Source of the DNA: Neurospora tetraspora
Taxonomy: Eukaryota > Ascomycota > Sordariomycetes > Sordariales > Sordariaceae
Direction: 5' to 3'
DNA length: 64,000 nucleotides
NCBI RefSeq assembly: GCF_033439725.1
Contig: NW_026944388.1
Location: 2,294,001 to 2,358,000, forward strand
In this document: piece by piece, positions 31,215 through 40,303 of the stretch
Layout: each line of letters starts with the position of its first letter
How positions within the stretch are numbered: position 1 is the first letter of the stretch
Notes under the pieces: model-generated
The model's database searches: none
The model's input: the letters and a program-made list of their open reading frames with translations, nothing else
Told to the model about the DNA's origin: nothing
Program-made: the position numbers and the translations under genes

Positions 31215-33800
31215 ATGGCGCCCTCCCAAAAGCGCAAAGCGATCGACGACGATTTCATCCTCACCATCTCCGACAATGAAGATAACATCCCACTAGAAGA
31301 GGAGCAGGAAGTCGTACCCAGGAAGAAAGCCAAGACGGCCGAACAATCGAACAAGCAAAAGAAGAAGAACAACAAGAAGTCCAAGAAACAGCAACAGACC
31401 GAAGATGACGACGACGAAGCCGCAGAAACAAAAGAAGACGACGCAGCCGACCTCGGCATCTGGGGCTCCAAAGACGAAGACGACGGCGCCATGGACACCG
31501 AGTTCCAGTTCGTCGTCGACGGCCAGAACGAAGTCGACGCCGAGTTCGACGGCTGGGGGTTCGAGGGCGCGCACAAGGGTGGCGTGAAGGGCGCTGGCGC
31601 GAACGGGGATAAGAAGCCTGTGGATATCGATGAGATTATTAGAAGGAGGAGGGAGAGGAAGGCTGCTAAGGAGGGGAAGACTACTACTGCATCAAAAGAG
31701 GAGGATAAGATGGAGGTTGATGGGGATGATGAGGAAGAGGAGGACGACATGGAAGAGATTGATGTGGATTTGGATGATGATGAGGAGGGCGTGTTGGCTG
31801 ATGATGCTTTTGGTATGGGTGTTGGGTCTGATGTGGAGGAGGAGGAGGAGGAGAAGCAGGATGCGAAGATGGGGGGTGTTGATGGGGAGGATGAGGAGGA
31901 TAGTGAGGGTGAAGAGGGGGAGAAGAAGGAGGGAAGCGATGAGGAAGAGGAGGGCGATGCGTCGGATGATGACTCGGTTGCTACGGCCGTCGAGCATCCT
32001 GATGATGTGCAGTCATCGGATGATGACGAAGAGGGTATCGATGAGGAGGAAGAGGCTAAGATGAAGGAGTTCTTTGCGCCTGAGGAGGAGAATCAGCCCA
32101 AGAAGAAGGGCGAGATGTCTTCGTTCCAGGAGATGTCCCTCTCGCGCCCCATCCTCCGCGGCCTTACTTCCGTGGGCTTCACCAAGCCTACGCCCATTCA
32201 GGCCAAGACCATCCCGATCTCGCTCATGGGTAAGGATGTCGTCGGTGGTGCCGTCACCGGTTCCGGTAAGACGGCCGCCTTCGTTGTTCCTATCCTCGAG
32301 CGTCTCCTCTACCGCCCCAAGAAGGTTCCCACCACCCGCGTCGTTATCCTTACACCCACCCGTGAGTTGGCTATCCAGTGTCACGCTGTCGCTGTCAAGC
32401 TCGCCAGCCATACCGACATCAAGTTCTGTTTGGCGGTCGGTGGTCTCAGTCTGAAGGTGCAGGAGGCCGAGCTCCGCCTGCGCCCGGATGTGGTCATTGC
32501 CACTCCCGGTCGTTTCATCGATCACATGCGCAACTCCGCCAGCTTCGCCGTCGACACCATCGAGATTCTCGTCCTCGATGAAGCTGATCGCATGCTTGAG
32601 GATGGTTTCGCCGACGAGTTGAACGAGATTCTCACCACCCTTCCCAAGTCCCGCCAGACCATGCTGTTTTCCGCTACCATGACCTCGACTGTCGACAAGC
32701 TCATTCGCGCCGGTCTTAACAAGCCGGTGCGCATCATGGCTGATTCGCAGAAGAAGACTGCCGGTACGCTTGTTCAGGAGTTCGTCCGTCTGAGACCCGG
32801 TCGCGAGTCGAAGAGGGAGGGTTATCTGTTGCACATCTGCAAGACGCTCTACACTGAGCGTGTTATTATCTTCTTCAGACAGAAGAAGATTGCGCACAAG
32901 ATGAGAATCATCTTTGGTCTATTTGGATTGTCGTGCGCCGAGTTGCACGGTAGCATGAACCAGGCTCAGGTATGTTTACGATTTACGGCACTCGAGATGA
33001 ATGAATGATACTAACAGAAACTACAGCGTATTCAAAGTGTCGAGGACTTCAGAGATGGCAAGGTCAACTTCCTCCTCGCCACCGATCTTGCCTCTCGTGG
33101 TCTTGATATCAAGGGTGTTGACACCGTCATCAACTACGAGGCTCCCCAGACCCCCGAGATCTACGTCCATCGTGTTGGTCGTACAGCTCGTGCCGGCCGC
33201 AGCGGTACCGCTATCACCCTGGCTGCCGAGCCCGATCGCAAGGTCGTCAAGGCTGCCGTCAAGTCCGGCAAGTCTCAGGGCGCCAAGATCAGCAGTCGCA
33301 TCATCGACTCCGCGGTCGCCGACAAGTGGCAGGCCGAGATCGACGACCTGGAGGACGAGATTGAGGAGATCATGCAGGAGGAGAAGGAGGAGAAGCAGCT
33401 GCAGAACATGGAGATGCAGGTCAAGAAGGGCGAGAACATGATCAAGTACGAGGACGAGATCAGCTCGAGGCCCAAGCGCACGTGGTTCGAGACGCAGGAG
33501 GACAAGAAGAAGGCCAAGGCGGCGGGCCGGGCCGAGCTCAACGGCGTCAGGGACAAGCTCAAGTCCAAGAACGAGGGCAAGTTGAGTAACAAGGACAGGA
33601 AGAAGCTCGACACCATGGCGGAGCGCAAGCAGGAGAGGACGTACAAGAAGGGCAGCGCCGAGAGAGCCGGTAAGGGCGCGGTGCTGAACCTCAAGAAGGT
33701 CGTCAAGAAGGCGGGCGTCAAGAAGGTGGGACGGTCTGCTGGGCCTAAAAAGAAGGGCGGTAATGGTGCTAGGGGTGGTAAGGGCAAGAGCAGGAGGTAG
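31215..33800 (+). CDS. drs1: ATP-dependent RNA helicase DRS1 (60S ribosome assembly)
   Basis: DRS1/DDX27 is a nucleolar DEAD-box helicase needed for 27S pre-rRNA processing and large-subunit assembly. Two exons, 31215-32969 and 33027-33800 (intron 32970-33026, GTATGT, CTAAC branch, CAG), give 842 residues. The N-terminal 300 residues are very acidic, with Lys-rich patches ([19 protein letters not shown]), typical of DRS1. Core motifs: Q-motif [12 protein letters not shown] and PTPIQ, GSGKT (about 349-353), [14 protein letters not shown] (DEAD about 454-457), SAT (about 486-488), the C-terminal domain with DLASRGLD and HRVGRTAR (about residue 633). The tail is a long Lys/Arg-rich coil ([14 protein letters not shown]) ending in [16 protein letters not shown], a nucleolar-type basic tail. 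The ATG at 31215 (ACAATGG) is the first in frame giving the family N-terminus. Confidence 0.97.
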
Positions 33801-34128
33801 ATGTGAGAGTTGAGAGTTGAGATGGTGTTGGTGTGTGGTTGTTAAGTTTTTGAATGTAATTGAGTTCAAGCTAGTATATGCTGTTGATACCCGGATGGGC
33901 AAAAGAATAAGAAACTGTCTGTTGATGTTATCTACTTTTTCATTGCAAAGAGTCGTGATCATATTGAGGTGAGACTGCGGCTTCACATGAGAGTCGATTG
34001 GGTGTGGAGTCGCGGATCAGGGGGCCTTGCGGAGAGCTCGACTGACCCACCCAAAAGCTGGACCCTGGTGTCATGGCAGGGACGGGTGACGTAAACGGAA
34101 GGGATTTGTCTCTTGCCATGTCTCTTGA
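33801..34128. other. Spacer between DRS1 and the App1 leader
   Basis: Short 3' flank of DRS1 and upstream flank of the App1 locus. A run of GAGAGTTGAGAGTTGAGA follows the DRS1 stop. No gene was seen. Confidence 0.45.
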
Positions 34129-35016
34129 CAACAGGCAGCTGCACTTGACTTTTTCCTCCGACAATCCTTCCACTTTTTCGACTTCTTGGCTCTTCACTTT
34201 CTGTTTGCGCGTGTGAAAAGGCAGCCACAGATCATTAGACTGACAAGCTTCAGTCCAGGGCGGCGGTCAACTGCCACCAGCTCAGCATCTCCAGCCTACA
34301 TTTCTCAACCTCTTATATATCCACACTTCACCCTCTCTTCACATCACATACTTCAGCAACCCGGTCGCTCCATTTTGTCGCTACCACCCAACTACCGAAT
34401 CGAACAAAGCCGCAACAGCGCAGGTCGCCTCAATCCCCGTATCCCTGACCGAACAATTCCCTCCCAACGAGCCGTCCTTCAAGCCTTGGTTCTCCCAACC
34501 AAGCAAGGCTTCGGAGGCAACCCAACATCCACGAAACTGGCTCTCTTCCCCTTCTTGCGACGCCTCTTCGGCCCTCGCGCACACACCCGATCGACTCTCG
34601 TCCGATACCTCTTCCCCTCGACCGTCCGCGACCGATACCGCGAACACCTGTTCAACTTTCGCCACCGAACCCTTCCGCGTCACAAGGTCCGACTACAAAG
34701 TAGGATATACCGGTTCATCCTAGAGAGAAGGAGGAAGAAACAGGCGGGTGGGAGATTGGTGGATATCATCCGCCGCCAGAGCCGGCGGTTGGTGTATGGG
34801 ACGGGTAGTGGTGGTGCCGGCGTTAGGAAGAGTATTGGTATAGGTAGTGCGAGCGGTGGCGGACTCGGCCCGGGACTTGTTGGGAGGAGGTCTTTGACTT
34901 GGAAGCAACAACGGTTACTCCGAGATCGACAAGACACAAGCGACACGAACACGAACGGCGGACCCAACAACGACGCCCAAGCCCAAACGCCCAAGCGCAA
35001 CACCGACGACGACAAG
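34129..35016 (+). other. ATG-less open frame continuous with App1
   Basis: The App1 frame stays open for 296 codons upstream of its first ATG (stop at 34126-34128) but contains no ATG. Its translation is not random-looking: it is rich in Arg and aromatic residues (RRLFGPRAHTRSTLVRYLF, RSLTWKQQRLLRDRQ), then Gly-rich. It may be a long low-stop 5' leader, or real N-terminal coding sequence reached from an upstream exon or a non-AUG start (the frame has a TTG at 34186). Confidence 0.4.
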
Positions 35017-37557
35017 ATGACGTCCCCATACACCCACGGCTACACGGGCCAGTACGGCGCCAACGAACCCCCGCGCGAACCCGGTTCCCGCCGCCGAAAA
35101 CTCGCCGCCATGGCCGGAAGCGTCTACCGCGCCGGCGTAGCTGCCGCTTCCGAGATCCGCGAGCAATATAGCCAAACGCGCCTGACGCGCGACATGGGCG
35201 ATGGGTCGCCAGAGCAGGTGCACATCCCCGGCGCGTTCCCGGAGGTGCCTATCATCCATAAAGGCGAAGAGCAGTTGATCTTGTTTCCTTCGTACGCAAA
35301 GAGGCACGTCAAGGGTTCGCAACTGCCTAGGCGGCCCACAGATCCGGGTGGGAATCCGTACGGCACACCGAATGGTGGAGGGAACGGCATTGGGCCGGGT
35401 GTAGATGAACGCGATTATTGGACGGCGGAGTGGAATAGGCATGAGGATGAGAAGGCCGTGGTGGATGTGGATATTAGAGGGTGGATATACATGCCGCCTA
35501 GAGGTCCGATGTCAAGGAAGAATCGGATGGTATTGGGAGTCGCGAGGAGGTTGAGTGGGTTACCGCAGGCTGCGGCGCCGCAGGCTGGTGCAGGACCGCA
35601 GCAGGGAGGTGACTTAAGGAGGGCAGTCACTGATCTGGAAGGGCTTGGGGAGGAGGAAAGGATTGCGAAGGAGGCGAGGGAGATTGAAAGGAGGGGACAG
35701 GGCGAGAAGGAGGCGGCCACCAGGGGAGAGTACAGCGAGCGACCTAGGGTTGATGATATGGACGATGGGTTCGGGGCAATGAGGCAACGGCGCTCGCCAT
35801 CGCCGCCGAGTCCGACGGCACCGGCGAGGACGAACTCGGGCTTGGGGGCGTTTCCTTCGGAGATGACGGAGGCGGAGTTGGCGGCTGCGAACGCGAATCT
35901 GAATGCGCGGTTGGCACCGTTCATGGCTACGCCGCTGGTTGGGTTGCCCATCACACTCTTCTTCTACAACGACCAGCGGTCCAAGTCTAAGACGGTTGAG
36001 ACTAATGCGTCAGGTCACTTCATTGCTCGCGTCCCGTTGGACTTTGTACCGACACACTTCCGAGTGCTGGCCAACGAGAATATTTCAACCACTCAGCCCG
36101 TCGAGGTTATCGAGCCCAGGGGAGTCAGTCTGATCAGCGACGTTGACGACACCATCAAGCGGTCGAATATCAATGGTGGCGCCAGGGAGATCTTCAGGAA
36201 CACATTTGTCCGGGAACTGGGAGATCAGACCATTGACGGAGTCAAGGAGCTGTATACTTCTCTGCACAAGATGGGCGTGAAGCTACATTATGTCTCCAAC
36301 AGTCCGTGGCAGCTGTATCCCGTCTTGGCCACCTTCTTTCACAAAGCCGGGCTACCTCCTGGCTCGATAGACCTGAAACAGTACAGTGGTATGCTGCAGG
36401 GTATCTTTGAGCCAGTTGCCGAAAGGAAGAAGGGCACCCTGGAGAGGATATTACGCGACTTTCCTGAAAGGAAGTTCCTCCTTGTGGGAGACAGCGGAGA
36501 GGCCGACTTGGAGGTATACACCGATCTGGTGCTGGCTTATCCCGGCAGGATATTGGCCGTGTTCATCAGAGATGTTACCACCCCCGAGCAAGTGGACATG
36601 GGGTATTTCACCTCGAACATGCAGGCCACGGACAGAAACAATGGACTTGAGAGGAGCGACAGCAGTAGGAGGAGGGCGCAGACTATGCGGGCTGCTACGA
36701 CCACGAACGCTAGAGATCAGCCGGCGCCGCCACCGAGACTTCCACCACGTTCATCTCCTCAGCCTAGGGGGCCGGTCATGGGCGATTTGATCGATCTATC
36801 CGATGACCCCCCTCAGCCGAAACATGACCCCCGAAGCAGCAGTCTCAACGTCATGCACGGGAGTAAATCAACAAGTGACATCCCGCAAAGGAAAGGCCCG
36901 CCACCACGTCCCGCCAAACCCACAGCACTGCGCAGTTCACCAGCAGAAATCAGTACCGGCGGTGCTCCTCCCCCTTTGCCACCAAAACCTCGCGAATCTC
37001 CCCGGCCCAGCACTTCGCTTCAGAACACTTCCGCGCCAGGATCAGGATCAAGAGGTCCCGCCCCTCCCCCTCCACCACCCCGTCGCACCAGCACCAGCAC
37101 CGCCAACTTTTCCCAGCCCCAGTCGCAACAACCACCCCTCCCGCCACCTCGCCGCGTCCAAACCACCAACTCCTCCAATTACGACTCCGACACAGACGAA
37201 TGGGGTCTTCCCCTTCCCCTCGAGAATCGTGCCTTGGGCAGTAGTAGCGGTAGTCGCTCCAACACCTTCCTCCCCGTTCGCCCCGCTACTTCTTACGATA
37301 CCATGAATGGACTCAACGGGGCGTCTGTATATGCCACTGGTAATACTGCTTCAGGAGGAGGTGGTGCAAACTCGCCGGTGAACAAAAAGTTGGAGATTTG
37401 GCTGAGACGGCTGGCGGAGGCGCATGAGCTGTTGGAAAAGCAGGGGGTGAAGTTGTATACGTGGAGAGAGGGGAGGGATGTGGTGGCGGAGGCGGAGGGG
37501 ATTGTTAGAGAGGCGATGAGGGGGTTTAATCAAGGGGTGGGTGGGAGGAGGTCATAG
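35017..37557 (+). CDS. app1: App1-like phosphatidate phosphatase (actin patch protein)
   Basis: App1 is a Mg2+-dependent phosphatidate phosphatase that makes diacylglycerol at cortical actin patches and links lipid metabolism to endocytosis through SH3 partners. From the first ATG (35017) the single exon encodes 846 residues. Features in order: RKLAAMAGSVYRAG, DVDIRGWIYMPPRG (the conserved family N-terminal region), a disordered linker, LPITLFFYND, and the phosphatase domain with catalytic DVDDT (375-379), a HAD-type DxDxT motif, then YVSNSPWQLYP, RKFLLVGDSGEADLEVY and FIRDV. The last 270 residues are Pro-rich, with repeated SH3-binding-like motifs (PPPRLPPR, PPPLPPKPRE) and a final helix (LEIWLRRLAEAHELLEKQ). 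The true start is uncertain because the frame is open far upstream without ATG. Confidence 0.92.
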   Translation: MTSPYTHGYTGQYGANEPPREPGSRRRKLAAMAGSVYRAGVAAASEIREQYSQTRLTRDMGDGSPEQVHIPGAFPEVPIIHKGEEQLILFPSYAKRHVKGSQLPRRPTDPGGNPYGTPNGGGNGIGPGVDERDYWTAEWNRHEDEKAVVDVDIRGWIYMPPRGPMSRKNRMVLGVARRLSGLPQAAAPQAGAGPQQGGDLRRAVTDLEGLGEEERIAKEAREIERRGQGEKEAATRGEYSERPRVDDMDDGFGAMRQRRSPSPPSPTAPARTNSGLGAFPSEMTEAELAAANANLNARLAPFMATPLVGLPITLFFYNDQRSKSKTVETNASGHFIARVPLDFVPTHFRVLANENISTTQPVEVIEPRGVSLISDVDDTIKRSNINGGAREIFRNTFVRELGDQTIDGVKELYTSLHKMGVKLHYVSNSPWQLYPVLATFFHKAGLPPGSIDLKQYSGMLQGIFEPVAERKKGTLERILRDFPERKFLLVGDSGEADLEVYTDLVLAYPGRILAVFIRDVTTPEQVDMGYFTSNMQATDRNNGLERSDSSRRRAQTMRAATTTNARDQPAPPPRLPPRSSPQPRGPVMGDLIDLSDDPPQPKHDPRSSSLNVMHGSKSTSDIPQRKGPPPRPAKPTALRSSPAEISTGGAPPPLPPKPRESPRPSTSLQNTSAPGSGSRGPAPPPPPPRRTSTSTANFSQPQSQQPPLPPPRRVQTTNSSNYDSDTDEWGLPLPLENRALGSSSGSRSNTFLPVRPATSYDTMNGLNGASVYATGNTASGGGGANSPVNKKLEIWLRRLAEAHELLEKQGVKLYTWREGRDVVAEAEGIVREAMRGFNQGVGGRRS

Positions 37558-38206
37558 TGTGATGGCTGTCTTGGTAGCTATGGAGATGTTAGGGAGGTGG
37601 AGGAGGTTATTTGGGATGCGGATTTGTATCTTTATGGGGATGGAAAACGGGGTAGTAGGGGTAGGAAGTGGTTTAGTTTGGGCAGGTCTCATACACAGTA
37701 AGCATATCCATCGTTATGGTAAGGATAGGAGGAGGGCAAGGTGGTCCACAGGTGTTGTGGGAAATATGTTAGGACGTTGAGGGTAGGGCAGAGAGGGATG
37801 ATTGTGAAATCATTGGTAGAGCATGGAAGGGGTTGGTTTATTGGTAATAGACAAATCCTTCTTTTTTTTCTGATAAGCGGATACATAAAGTTGCTTTGTG
37901 ATCACTCTTCGATGTCATTCAACACCCAGTACGAGATGATGACGAGTGATCCCCATCGAAGACCAGCAGAACCAGCGACGAGCACCTGGAAAACACCCAG
38001 CAAGTATTTCTGCTAAGCCATATCCCCCAACTGCTCGTTGCTGGCTCTGCCACCCCTTTGACGGGGATCAACCGCCATCTTTCCCCCATACCTAGATTGA
38101 TCACGTAACGACAACCTATACCCTCAGTTTCAACAAACAAGCCCAGCCATCCATCCCTCTCCCTATCTTCACCCCATCACCCTACGGTCCGTCCGTCCCC
38201 ATTCAC
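37558..38206. other. Convergent 3' intergenic region
   Basis: Spacer between the ends of App1 (+) and the flavin-reductase gene (-). It is T-rich near 37860 and C-rich towards 38200. No gene or repeat was recognised. Confidence 0.5.
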
Positions 38207-39331
38207 TCACTTCTCCTCCTTTTTCGCCTCCCTCTCCTTCTTGAGTCTCTCATACCCCTCCACCCCCCCAACATCCCTCTCAAAATCCGGTCTCGGAATC
38301 TCCAACCCCTCCCTAACCACTCCATACGTGATCCCTCCCAGCCTAGCCAAAGGTCTATACTCGCCCCCCAAATCCATCTGATTCCGCTCCTCATTCACAA
38401 GCCCCTCCTGAATCCAAAACCTCGTTCCCTCCACCACCACCAACGTCGTCCCCGCCCCCTCCCCCGGCTTGGACTTGGATTCAAACTCCTTGACATGGAC
38501 CAACTTACACTCCACCGCAAACCCGGCCTCTTTGCACCTCGCCGCTTTCACCGTCTGGACATCATACACGGGCGTCAACCCCGAAACAACCCACTCGGAC
38601 ACGCCCAAAGGCGCGTTGGTGCTGCAAGCGTTGGCGGCTTCGATGAATGACGGTGAGGAAATTATGTTGATCACGCACTCGCCTGTTTCGTGCAGGATCC
38701 GCAGAGTATCCTTGGCGCGATGAGCGGGAGAGAGGGGGGAGGCGAAGCCCAAGGTGAAAAGGGGCGGGTCGTGCGAGATTACTTGGAAGTAAGAGAAGGG
38801 AGCCAGGTTTTCCGTGAGGCCGTCGGAAGAGCGCGTGGAGACCAAGGCTATGGGGCGGGGGACGATGGCGGAGATTAGGAGTTTGTAGTTGAATGCGGGG
38901 GGACGGCCGGAGGTGTAGGGGTCGATGACGATGTGCTGCTGCTCCTCGGACGAGGAAGAAGAGGACTTGTCGGGGGTGGTAGAGGTAGAAAGCGAGTTCG
39001 CGCCCGAGCCGTAGGTCCAATCTGGTTGGGGGGTTTGGACGTAGGTGAATTTGGGAGAGGGGTCGAAGGCGGGACGAGAGGCTTCGACGGCTTTGAAGTC
39101 GCCGTGCGGGTTGCGTTGGAGGACCTTTTCGAAGGCGGCGGTCTTTTCGGCGGCGGTTGGTTCGGTGGCCATTTTGACGACGGTTTTTTGGTGTCCTCGT
39201 CGTTTTTGTTGGAAAGTTGAGGTTCGGTTGATGACTGAGGTCAGGCCTGGCGACCTGATGAGGTGAGGTTGTGATAAAGTTGAAGGTCTAATAAACTTGG
39301 TTGCTGATGTGAGAACCTTGGAGGTCGGCAT
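38207..39331 (-). CDS. Flavin-reductase-like (FMN split-barrel) protein
   Basis: The protein belongs to the flavin reductase-like FMN-binding split-barrel family, whose members bind FMN and reduce flavins or act as oxidoreductases; the substrate here is unknown. The core is plain: YKLLISAIVPRPIALVST, ENLAPFSYFQVISHDPPLF, KDTLRILHETGECVIN, then GVSEWVVSGLTPVYDVQTVKA (first 20 residues given approximately) and a closing ARLGGITYG. There is no intron. Two starts are possible. ATG 39331 gives 374 residues and adds a 53-residue N-terminus with many Arg, Lys, Ser and Thr and no acidic residue, resembling a mitochondrial presequence. ATG 39172 (VVKMATEP) gives 321 residues and a cytosolic form. I annotate the longer. 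A TATA-like TATATAAA lies about 260 bases upstream of it on the same strand. Confidence 0.88.
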   Translation of the reverse strand: MPTSKVLTSATKFIRPSTLSQPHLIRSPGLTSVINRTSTFQQKRRGHQKTVVKMATEPTAAEKTAAFEKVLQRNPHGDFKAVEASRPAFDPSPKFTYVQTPQPDWTYGSGANSLSTSTTPDKSSSSSSEEQQHIVIDPYTSGRPPAFNYKLLISAIVPRPIALVSTRSSDGLTENLAPFSYFQVISHDPPLFTLGFASPLSPAHRAKDTLRILHETGECVINIISSPSFIEAANACSTNAPLGVSEWVVSGLTPVYDVQTVKAARCKEAGFAVECKLVHVKEFESKSKPGEGAGTTLVVVEGTRFWIQEGLVNEERNQMDLGGEYRPLARLGGITYGVVREGLEIPRPDFERDVGGVEGYERLKKEREAKKEEK

Positions 39332-40303
39332 GAATGCCCAATCGGGAAGGATCCTCAAAGGCGATAAGGCGAGGTCGAGCGAGGACGAGGAGGGGTTGAC
39401 GACCAACGGCTTGGTTCCACGGGAATGAGAAGTGGGAACGGGAGTTTCGTTCGGTGATACGCTTGAAGTGTTTGTAAGATGTGTGTAAGCCGAAGATTGG
39501 ATATCGTCCTCCGTCTGCGAGATAGCGCTGTGGTCTTCAGTAGGTCTGGTTTGTGTATGGTTGCTTACACATAAAGAAGAGGAAATCCTGATTTATATAA
39601 ACACCATGAAATAAATCCCATTATTAAGCCGCGATCAACAAAGTGTTCCTGCCGAGTTGCCCATCATGCCAATCATCCCAAGACCCCCATCTCGGCATTC
39701 GGCGGAAAGATCTGGGTCTGCGGGGGAAAGCGGGGATAGCGCGGCACCTATTCCGCTACTGATGATTGCCGGGGTCCACGCAAGGCCGGGATCTAGCATC
39801 GGCTGCTGGGGCCGGCGCCGAGGTTCCGGACGACGTACTGTGTTCGGCTTGCACCGGCCGGAAATCCCCTGAGAAAGTAAACAGAGGACAGTCGCAAGTG
39901 CAAAGTAGTTACTTGTGGGTTATCTCGCATCGGACGGCAGACTCGCTGTGTTCGGCCTACACCCCTGAGAAGGTAGGTAAACAACGACCAGGTGATAACT
40001 GTATACAAAGTGACCCGCGTCCGCGGAAAGGCTGTTGATTTGAACGCACACCTTGCTTATATGAACCCTTTGTAGGCTCTTGGTACCGAATATGCCCTTT
40101 ATCGCAAAACACTCCCTACCTACTCCAACCTCAAATTTTCAAAGACTTCCTTAATAGGTATCATTTGCCATACAATAACAGATCGCCATCAAGAACCGAA
40201 GAGAAAATACCTTCCACCCACCCTCCCCATTCCCCTCTATATATATCTCCTTGATATATATATATAACCTCACCGTACCCACCCCACATATACCAACCTT
40301 CCC
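39332..40303. other. Intergenic region, flavin-reductase promoter side
   Basis: Tandem spacer on the - strand between the flavin-reductase start and the phosphodiesterase stop. It holds a TATA-like site at 39592-39599 and a diverged direct repeat: CTGTGTTCGGCYTRCACC plus CCCTGAGAARGTA at about 39838-39885 and again at about 39947-39980. An (AT)n run, TATATATATATA-like, lies at 40252-40266. No gene was seen. Confidence 0.5.
39592..39599 (-). promoter_or_regulatory. TATA-like box for flavin-reductase gene
   Basis: On the - strand the sequence reads TTATATAAAT, about 265 bases before ATG 39331 and 420 before ATG 39172. It is the only TATA-like site in this leader region. Assignment rests on position and orientation only. 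Confidence 0.3.

Noticed and set aside
32013-33986. Long - strand frames (32013-32897 and 33021-33986)
   Set aside because: They are antisense to the DRS1 exons; codon bias in the real gene leaves the opposite strand open. Their translations are Leu/Val/Gly-rich shadow sequence without motifs.
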